Positions 1 to 4,432 of a stretch of 7,491 nt of DNA are shown here, in pieces. The position numbers and the translations under genes were made by a program. Position 1 is the stretch's first letter; the number at the start of each line of letters is the position of its first letter. Below the pieces are notes generated by a model. The model worked only from the letters and a program-made list of their open reading frames with translations, did not search any database and was not told where the DNA came from. Source of the stretch: UBA5499 sp002426275 (GTDB lineage Bacteria; Bacillota; DTU084); contig CALASN010000061.1 in NCBI GenBank assembly GCA_937888735.1, positions 1 to 7,491 of the forward strand. Reading direction: 5' to 3'.

Positions 1-69
1 TGGTACCTCTTCCTAATTGTGTAATACCCACCTACGATAACTTTACACCAACTAATCGATCGGGACCAG

Positions 70-640
70 TCCGGCGGGCAGAACAAGCTCACTGTCGAGG
101 TGGAGATATCCGGGCATTCTTCGCATCTCGGACGAAGAGCTCAGCCGGACCATGCGCAAGCAGGCGGAGAATTGCGGCTTGACATTAAAGTGGAGTTAGG
201 CGAGGGGAAAGGAGATAAACGTTTTTCCACCATTGCCGTTTTGGCCAGGATGGAGCTTACTCCGCGTGCAGTTACACAGGATACCGGGCGGGCATATCAA
301 CTCCTTTATCCTGCCTCTTTATAACGCAGGGCCTGGTCAGAAGAGCGGGGAAGATGAGAAATTTCATGCGGTCATTAAAATCAGCGTTCTCCTCTCCTGC
401 ATGCTCAGACGTCGTGGCTTTGTCTCAGTTTATGGCGTTGAAAAACTCGCTTATAGAGGCGGAGATGCGGCGTGATATGAAGTTCTCCTTCGGCGAGAAG
501 ATCCCGCCAGGATTTCAGCCAGTCTATATAGAGCGTCTTTGCGTCGGTTTTTGACGGCTCATAAAAAGCACCTGCAATGATTATGGCAGTGCCGCTGTAG
601 AAAAATCATATATTTTCAAAGCGATGAAAAAACTTATGAA
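70..640 (+). pseudogene. Decayed thioredoxin-reductase-like flavoprotein
   Basis: No intact gene is present, but short blocks in successive frames fall in the order expected of a thioredoxin-reductase-type FAD/NAD(P)H oxidoreductase. GGQNKLTVEVE (73-105) resembles the GGQ...ENYPG region. YPGILRISDEELSRTMRKQA (107-166) resembles YPGF..ISG.EL...M..QA. PRAVTQDTG (262-288) resembles the ARAVI.ATG strand. KNSLIEAEM (441-467) resembles GGG.SA.EEA. EVLLRRED (479-502) resembles V.L.HRRE..RA. LWQC-KII-like text near 580-620 could be the following strand, and SAGDWATVP (675-701) could be the FAAGD motif. At least four frame changes and several stops separate these blocks. Intact relatives are about 300 to 330 residues and catalyse disulfide or related reduction in the cytoplasm. 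The CxxC active site was not seen. The 5' part may lie outside the window. The assignment rests on motif order by eye. Confidence 0.5.
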
Positions 641-708
641 ATTAGGATAGCATCTTCGGAAACGGCGATGGCGAACTCTCGGCGGGGGACTGGGCAACTG
701 TCCCGAAA

Positions 709-750
709 TAAAAAAATGCCCTCGGCAATTCTTATCGGAATGCCAAGGGC
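709..750 (-). terminator. Rho-independent terminator of the outer-membrane protein gene
   Basis: On the minus strand, GCCCTTGGCA (750-741) pairs with TGCCGAGGGC (727-718). This gives a 10-bp stem with one G-T wobble and a 13-base loop, followed directly by a run of seven Ts (717-711) and further T-rich sequence. It lies about 80 bases past the stop codon of the 830-2146 gene and is correctly oriented to end its transcript. Confidence 0.85.
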
Positions 751-829
751 TTCAGAAGCGCCTAATGAGGACTCGCGTGCGGCGTTGCGAGAGGACGGCT
801 GCCAGCCGCCCTCTTTTGCTCGCGCGTCT

Positions 830-2146
830 TTAGAAGTTCAGATAGTAACCGGCAAAGAGCGCAAGGCCTTTGCTCTGAATCCAGCCCAGGCCATTGTCAT
901 CTTTCACGTCGTCTGTGTAGTACTTGGCGATAAAATCAAGGCCAATGGGCGCTGTGTATTTGGCGCTGGCGCCGAAGACGGCCTGGTCGGCGAATTCAGC
1001 CACGCCTTCCAGCTCCACGTTCTTCAGGGCCAGGATGTCGCTGGTAACATTGCCGCGCAGGACAACCCTGCCCTTTACCTCGTCGCTGAACTGGAATTGA
1101 TATTTGCCGTCAACCGGTGCAGCAGTTCCGCCAATCAAAGGATTAAACACCTTCAGTTTGGCGGACCAATTGCTTTGGGAGATGATAACCTGAGTGGAGT
1201 GTACGGCGCTGTCGTACGCGCCGCTGAGGTCGAAGCCTGCCAGGCTGGTGCTGGCAGAGAGGTTCAAACCGTTGACCCCTTTGTTCAAATCGTAAGGGTT
1301 TGGCACTACAAACGAGCCGTCGACTACGGACGGGGTCTGATCCCGGTAAGCATAGTCGTCGAAGAGCGCCGGCGAAAAATCACGGTAAGAAGCTCCCAGC
1401 TTCCAGCCGGGGACGCCTGCGTAGTTAACCGATAAGTTATACCAGCCGTCGGGTGCGTCGCCGTTGCCGATGAACTGTCCGCTGAGGTCCAGATCCTGAA
1501 CCGGAGACACGGAAGCTGTGAGATCGTAAGCCACGGGCTCACCTAGCTTCACAAAGGTGGCGTCCAGCTTGATATCGTCGAAATCGCCTTTGAAATTTAC
1601 GCCCAGAGTATTGTCTGCTTCAGGATCTTTTTTATCGAACACATAGAAAGCCCGGGCTCCGATTGGTCCCAGCTTGACGTCATCCAAGGCGACGCCGTTG
1701 ATGTTCTCATACAGCCAGCTGCCGTTATCATATTTCCTGGTATCATACCCAAACCAAGCGACGAAAGGAGAGTATTTAACGTCGACAGAGCCCAAGGTCA
1801 GCTTCACAGGCGCGGCGCCTTCCCAGAGGCTGCCTGTGGACTGGGCATAAGCGTAATAGGTATTATCATAACCATAATCTACATCACCGAAGGATAACTC
1901 CCCGTTATACCAGTCGCTGAGGGTTTCCGACTCATCGGAATAAAAGCGGGCGCCATAGACGCCGGTGACGTTCCCCTGCAGCTTGCTTTCCAGGCCCAGC
2001 TGAAGGTAAGTAGTGCCCAGAGGATTATCTTGATCGGTCAGATATCCGATCTCAGTGCCAAAGAAACCTTTCACCTCAACCGGAGCTGCGAAAGCTGCTC
2101 CTGCCAGCGTCAGGCTTAAGAACAAGCCTAAAATAATTTTTTTCAT
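830..2146 (-). CDS. Outer-membrane beta-barrel (porin-like) protein
   Basis: Predicted 438-residue exported protein. The N-terminus is a typical Sec signal peptide: MKK, a hydrophobic stretch to about residue 17, and cleavage after AFA at residue 20. The mature part is rich in Gly, Asp, Tyr and aromatic residues. It alternates polar and hydrophobic residues in repeated strand-like segments (for example LGASYRDF, GRVVLRG, FGASAKYTAP) and has acidic loops. The last residues, LFAGYYLNF, end in phenylalanine, the signature recognised by the BAM machinery for barrel insertion. No SLH domain is visible near the mature N-terminus, so it is not an OmpM-type peptidoglycan-tethered porin. The start is supported by AGAGAGGA 7 to 14 bases upstream. 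The gene stands alone with its own terminator (709-750) and a long 5' intergenic region. A transport or pore role is plausible, but substrate and exact family are not recognised. The long plus-strand ORF at 668-1435 is its antisense shadow. Confidence 0.85.
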   Translation of the reverse strand: MKKIILGLFLSLTLAGAAFAAPVEVKGFFGTEIGYLTDQDNPLGTTYLQLGLESKLQGNVTGVYGARFYSDESETLSDWYNGELSFGDVDYGYDNTYYAYAQSTGSLWEGAAPVKLTLGSVDVKYSPFVAWFGYDTRKYDNGSWLYENINGVALDDVKLGPIGARAFYVFDKKDPEADNTLGVNFKGDFDDIKLDATFVKLGEPVAYDLTASVSPVQDLDLSGQFIGNGDAPDGWYNLSVNYAGVPGWKLGASYRDFSPALFDDYAYRDQTPSVVDGSFVVPNPYDLNKGVNGLNLSASTSLAGFDLSGAYDSAVHSTQVIISQSNWSAKLKVFNPLIGGTAAPVDGKYQFQFSDEVKGRVVLRGNVTSDILALKNVELEGVAEFADQAVFGASAKYTAPIGLDFIAKYYTDDVKDDNGLGWIQSKGLALFAGYYLNF

Positions 2147-2267
2147 CAGTAAATTCCTCTCTTTCTAAAATACGATGCGTTCGTTTGGAGAGTGTCTGCA
2201 TTTCCTCTCCGCTTTTTGTGCTCCCCACTGCCAGCATAGAGCGATTTCATCTCCTTTCCTGTGACAG

Positions 2268-2294
2268 TATTTTCTTCACCAAAGATTCGACAGA
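2268..2294. repeat. Dispersed short repeat, copy A (ATTCGACAGA element)
   Basis: TATTTTC followed by TTCACC, AAAG and ATTCGACAGA. It matches copy B at 2566-2589 at 22 of 24 aligned bases, with one 3-base gap. It lies in the leader side of the outer-membrane protein gene, about 120 bases before its start. Function unknown. It could be a protein-binding site or a remnant of a dispersed intergenic element. Confidence 0.5.
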
Positions 2295-2380
2295 GCGAAC
2301 TTTATATGTGAATCATAGCCTGGGGACGATCGGTGTAGAAATACACGCGATGCGTTTTTGGCAGAATTGGATGGGGGATT

Positions 2381-2424
2381 ATTTAATAGAACGTGGGAAG
2401 ACTGCTACCCACGTTCTGTTAAAT
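2381..2424. repeat. 17-bp inverted repeat (long hairpin)
   Basis: Left arm 2381-2397 (ATTTAATAGAACGTGGG) and right arm 2408-2424 (CCCACGTTCTGTTAAAT) are complementary at 16 of 17 positions, the exception being a T-G pair. The loop is 10 bases. The symmetry would form a stable hairpin on either strand. No strong T-run follows immediately, so it is not a textbook terminator, though the AT-rich outer arms resemble a bidirectional one. On the minus strand it lies about 235 bases upstream of the outer-membrane protein start and could sit in its 5' leader. Confidence 0.7.
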
Positions 2425-2503
2425 CTGCTGATCTTGTCGGTAAAGATTATTTTTTCCACATCTTAAAATCGAAAAACGCTTTGGTTTCAAGTTTACGCCA
2501 CGG

Positions 2504-2532
2504 ATAGAAACTTTCAAGGCTTTTCGTGTCAA
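2504..2532 (-). promoter_or_regulatory. Possible promoter for the outer-membrane protein gene
   Basis: On the minus strand a perfect -35 hexamer TTGACA (2532-2527) is followed after 17 bases by TTCTAT (2509-2504). The latter matches the -10 consensus at only three positions and lacks the key second A. If real, transcription would begin near 2497 and give a leader of about 350 bases containing the 2381-2424 hairpin. No better sigma-70 pair was found closer to the start. Confidence 0.25.
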
Positions 2533-2565
2533 GTAAAGATGCGTGAGACTGGGATCGTGGGAATA

Positions 2566-2589
2566 TATTTTCACTAATGATTCGACAGA
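2566..2589. repeat. Dispersed short repeat, copy B (ATTCGACAGA element)
   Basis: TATTTTC, ACTAATG, ATTCGACAGA: second copy of the element at 2268-2294, lacking three bases in the middle. The two copies are in the same orientation, about 298 bases apart. Copy B lies 34 bases upstream, in the minus-strand sense, of the candidate TTGACA. Confidence 0.5.
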
Positions 2590-2818
2590 ATTAAGTCTTC
2601 TCCTCCCAATTTGAAAAATTAATTTCTGTAAAATCTACGTAATATGTTTGTTAACATTTGAACAAAGCTAAGAAGCGCAAAGATTTAAAGGCCCAAAAGC
2701 GTTTTTAAGTGAAAATTGTATAATAATGAATCAAAAATTTGAGACGCTGCTGATTAACCGCAGAAAAAGCTGCTAACCAGGAAATAGAACTTCTGATTGC
2801 GCATAATTAAACGGCAAG

Positions 2819-2856
2819 GATCAGCTGCCCGGTTTCTTCGTGATCTTATGGCGATG
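2819..2856. repeat. Short degenerate repeat, first copy
   Basis: GATCAGCTG..GGTTTCTTCGTGA resembles 3259-3299 (AATCAGCTG..CGTTTCTTCGTGA). It shares ATCAGCTG and GTTTCTTCGTGA exactly and has a 3-base deletion between them. The second copy encodes the NQLLARFFVN segment of the AAA_4-like pseudogene. This copy may therefore be a fragment of a related gene or of a duplication. No longer homology could be traced on either side. Confidence 0.35.
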
Positions 2857-2904
2857 ATTCCACTGCAGAAACCCATATCCAAACGCAATAGTGGGGACGG
2901 ACCT

Positions 2905-2926
2905 CCCCTTTTAGTAGCAAAAGGGG
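2905..2926. repeat. CCCCTTTT/AAAAGGGG hairpin
   Basis: CCCCTTTT (2905-2912) and AAAAGGGG (2919-2926) form a perfect 8-bp stem with a 6-base loop. It is preceded by GTGGGGACGGACC (2891-2903), whose GGGGA can alternatively pair with the TCCCC at 2904-2908. This G/C-rich patch in otherwise AT-rich intergenic DNA is reminiscent of small REP-like palindromes. Only one copy is seen here, so that label is a guess. No T-run follows on the plus strand. Confidence 0.4.
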
Positions 2927-3055
2927 CTCGCAAGGCAGCAAATATGAATGTTTCGATAAAAATGTGGGGATTTATTTCAAGTTCATCTTTATAAACTGAC
3001 TTTTCGCGGCGGAATCACGGCAATGATTTTTGCGATTGCAGGGAACTATAGAGGA

Positions 3056-3351
3056 GAGGACGCTTTCTTGCTAGTGCAGTAAACCAAGGATCGGGACAAA
3101 TTTTTCCTCATCGGCGGCCAGCGCGTCAGCACCGCGAATATTCCAGCCCATTTCCCGGGAAAATCATCATCGAGTGAGAGCGCATTTACGCTGAAAACTT
3201 GAACAAAGCCCAGCGGCATGGACGCATTGCCCCCGATAATTTCACGCCGTATCCCCAAAATCAGCTGTTGGCTCGTTTCTTCGTGAACATAGGACGCGGC
3301 AAACTAAGCTCCGGTGCCAGAGACCTTTCTCGCTACACCAAGATTTACTCT
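3056..3351 (+). pseudogene. Remnant of AAA_4/AlbA_2-type ATP-binding protein (RecG-like family)
   Basis: This is the C-terminal portion of a COG2865-type putative transcriptional regulator or Schlafen-AAA_4-like ATP-binding protein. The reading starts around EDAFLL (3056-3073) and continues through DRDKFF in the same frame, resembling the family's LRDKIFRE. It switches frame to HREYSSPFPGKIIIE (3130-3174). An in-frame TGA (3175-3177) follows, then ERIYAENLNKA (3178-3210), HGRIAPDNFTPYPQN (3214-3258), LLARFFVNIGR (3262-3294) and LSRYTKIYS (3325-3351). These align by eye with the family pattern REY..PFP.K..IE.DR..TEN.NR..G.I.P.NFTPYPKNP.IA.FF..IGRADELGSG.RNL.KY...YS. The usual DELGSG is degraded to GKLSSG. 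At least one frameshift and one stop make it non-functional, and the N-terminal DNA-binding part is missing. Reading it as an intact 90-residue gene from the TTG at 3199 is therefore unlikely to be right. Confidence 0.6.
3259..3299. repeat. Short degenerate repeat, second copy
   Basis: Partner of 2819-2856, inside the AAA_4-like pseudogene. It shares ATCAGCTG and GTTTCTTCGTGA with the first copy and carries three extra bases between them. Confidence 0.35.
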
Positions 3352-3499
3352 CAGTGGATTACCAACATGAAGCAAGAGAGCATACAGGCAAATCAGAAGG
3401 AAGAGTCAAACGTTTTGGAAGCCGGCGGCGAGCGGAAAAGTAGACGGTACCGCTTGGCAAAAAAAGTCTGAGAGAGGATTGAGACGATGTTGCTAATTC

Positions 3500-3946
3500 T
3501 TATTTGGCATGTGCCTTTTCCAACGCGTTTTCCGCCGCCTTCAGATGAATCTTGGAAGAGATTGTCGCGCCGCTGATGGTGTCCACCTGCAAAGACTGGG
3601 CGGCGATTACCCTGTCGAAAAGATCGTTGATGGACTGGCCGGCTGTGATCTTAATCAGCTGCTTTCGACCAGCCAGAAGCCCTTCTGTCACTTTGATCTT
3701 CGAGACCTTCCCTTGGGATACTGTTACCAGCACTTTAGCGTTCCTAAAGCTATCTTTGGTGCCCGTGTATGTTCCAATATAGGTACCGTCGCGCAGATTT
3801 GAGAAATCTTCCTTGCCAATGACGAGATTTAGTCCTTCTCGCCGTCCGGGTTCGGAAAGGACCACTAATAACACCGCGCCCACCGCGACAGTGCCGATAA
3901 TCGTTAAAACGATCCGTATTTTTCCCACGTTCTTTTTAATTTTCAT
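3500..3946 (-). CDS. Membrane-anchored FMN-binding domain protein
   Basis: 148 residues. A basic N-terminus (KIKKNVGKIR) is followed by one membrane segment at about residues 12 to 30. An extracytoplasmic FMN_bind domain then begins at LRDGTYIGTYTG (about 51-62). Near the end lies DTISGATIS (122-130), the flavin-attachment motif of NqrC/RnfG-like domains. By family knowledge, ApbE links FMN through a phosphoester to the threonine of SGAT (T128 here). The expected role is one-electron transfer outside the cytoplasmic membrane, as in small flavin-carrier proteins. No redox partner gene or apbE lies in this window, so the electron donor and acceptor are unknown. The start is supported by AAGGAGAG (3960-3953) 6 bases upstream of ATG. 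It is transcribed toward the AAA_4 pseudogene, and no convincing terminator was seen after its stop. Length is typical for single-domain members. Confidence 0.85.
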   Translation of the reverse strand: MKIKKNVGKIRIVLTIIGTVAVGAVLLVVLSEPGRREGLNLVIGKEDFSNLRDGTYIGTYTGTKDSFRNAKVLVTVSQGKVSKIKVTEGLLAGRKQLIKITAGQSINDLFDRVIAAQSLQVDTISGATISSKIHLKAAENALEKAHAK

Positions 3947-3988
3947 AGCGCGCTCTCCTTACGTTTACTCATTTACAGGGTTTGAGGA

Positions 3989-4011
3989 TCTCCTCTCAAG
4001 GTGAGACGAGA
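3989..4011. repeat. Imperfect inverted repeat upstream of the FMN-binding gene
   Basis: TCTCCTCTCA (3989-3998) and TGAGACGAGA (4002-4011) are complementary at 9 of 10 positions around a 3-base centre. It lies about 43 to 65 bases upstream of the FMN-binding gene's start and overlaps the first copy of the 21-bp direct repeat. An operator is possible but not shown. Confidence 0.35.
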
Positions 4012-4021
4012 AGATAGTTTT
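4001..4021. repeat. 21-bp direct repeat, first copy
   Basis: GTGAGAC-GAGAAGATAGTTTT. Matches 4138-4158 at 19 of 21 positions, same orientation, 137 bases apart. It lies between the divergently transcribed FMN-binding and helicase genes. It could be a paired regulator site or the trace of a small duplication. Confidence 0.5.
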
Positions 4022-4137
4022 CCCTAACGAAAGCTTTCCTTCTCATTTTTTATTTAGCGCGGCATCGTTATACGCGCTTGCCAAGGTAGGAAAGAAGAAC
4101 ATTGCCGGAGGAGGAAAACAAAGCGAGCCTGATAGAC

Positions 4138-4158
4138 GTAAGATGAGAAGATAGTTTT
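4138..4158. repeat. 21-bp direct repeat, second copy
   Basis: GTAAGAT-GAGAAGATAGTTTT, the partner of 4001-4021. It lies just upstream of the candidate promoter at 4179-4207. Confidence 0.5.
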
Positions 4159-4178
4159 TATTGTGTGGGAAAAGGATT

Positions 4179-4207
4179 TTGCCTCTTCAATGGTTAAATA
4201 ATTAAAT
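4179..4207 (+). promoter_or_regulatory. Possible promoter for a small RNA or leader
   Basis: TTGCCT (4179-4184) and TTAAAT (4202-4207) are spaced by 17 bases and each matches the sigma-70 consensus at four of six positions. This would start a transcript near 4214 that ends at the terminator at 4326-4351. The support is weak and mainly positional. Confidence 0.25.
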
Positions 4208-4213
4208 GGGGGG

Positions 4214-4351
4214 AATATGTTTTGGGGGAAAAGCGAAATGTTTTTGGACTTAGGCTCTGACGTGCAACGGAGCTTTATAGCTCTTTGGGGAAATGGAATA
4301 TCGCGCTGCGTGCAGCGCCGAATTTGCAGACGGGAAGTCTGTATTTTTTTT
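4214..4351 (+). ncRNA. Candidate structured small RNA or cis-acting leader
   Basis: This non-coding stretch has several consecutive potential stems. GCTCTG (4254-4259) can pair with CGGAGC (4268-4273). The overlapping GAGCT (4270-4274) can instead pair with AGCTC (4279-4283). GCGCTGC (4303-4309) pairs with GCAGCGC (4312-4318). A terminal stem GCAGAC/GTCTGT (4326-4342) is followed by eight Ts. The mutually exclusive use of 4268-4274 is what a switching leader would look like. It matches no riboswitch or housekeeping RNA class I can name: no T-box, SAM, c-di-GMP or FMN signature was seen. It could be an independent sRNA or the attenuated leader of the helicase gene. Boundaries are guessed from the promoter and terminator. 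Confidence 0.3.
4326..4351 (+). terminator. Rho-independent terminator upstream of the helicase gene
   Basis: The stem GCAGAC (4326-4331) with GTCTGT (4337-4342), including one G-T pair, has a GGGAA loop. It is followed by A and eight Ts (4344-4351). The stem is short but the T-run is strong. It would stop any transcript entering from upstream just before the helicase promoter. Confidence 0.55.
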
Positions 4352-4361
4352 GCCGGTCCGT

Positions 4362-4394
4362 TTGACAGTTGAGAGCGAAAGCACGCGTTATAAT
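4362..4394 (+). promoter_or_regulatory. Likely promoter of the helicase gene
   Basis: A perfect TTGACA (4362-4367) and a perfect TATAAT (4389-4394) lie just upstream of the helicase start, but the spacer is 21 bases instead of about 17. TTGAGA (4369-4374) is an alternative -35, with a 14-base spacer. Neither spacing is optimal, so basal activity may be low or depend on an activator. Transcription would start near 4401, about 32 bases before the ATG at 4433. Confidence 0.5.
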
Positions 4395-4432
4395 TAAATT
4401 AAGCTCGGATGAGAATTTCAGGAGGGATGAAG

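Noticed and set aside
668..1435. Plus-strand open reading of 255 codons
   Set aside because: It lies antisense to the outer-membrane protein gene, which has a signal peptide, ribosome binding site and terminator. The plus reading has low-complexity, non-family text and crosses the terminator stem.
2187..2210. GGAGAG/CTCTCC hairpin as a terminator
   Set aside because: A 6-bp stem with a 12-base loop followed by GCTTTTTG is weak, and no plus-strand gene ends there.
2185..2466. 93-codon plus-strand reading in the porin upstream region
   Set aside because: It includes the 17-bp inverted repeat, has no ribosome binding site and shows no protein family character.
2719..2724. Perfect TATAAT as a promoter -10
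   Set aside because: No acceptable -35 hexamer at 16 to 18 bases and no convincing gene downstream. AT-rich intergenic DNA gives such matches by chance.
3199..3471. Intact 90-codon gene starting at TTG 3199
   Set aside because: Family similarity continues upstream of the TTG through an in-frame stop and a frameshift, and stops at 3351. It is a relic, not a small gene.
4409..4432. Upstream ATG at 4409 as the helicase start
   Set aside because: No ribosome binding site before it. The strong AGGAGGG at 4420-4426 lies inside this extension and is correctly spaced for the ATG at 4433.
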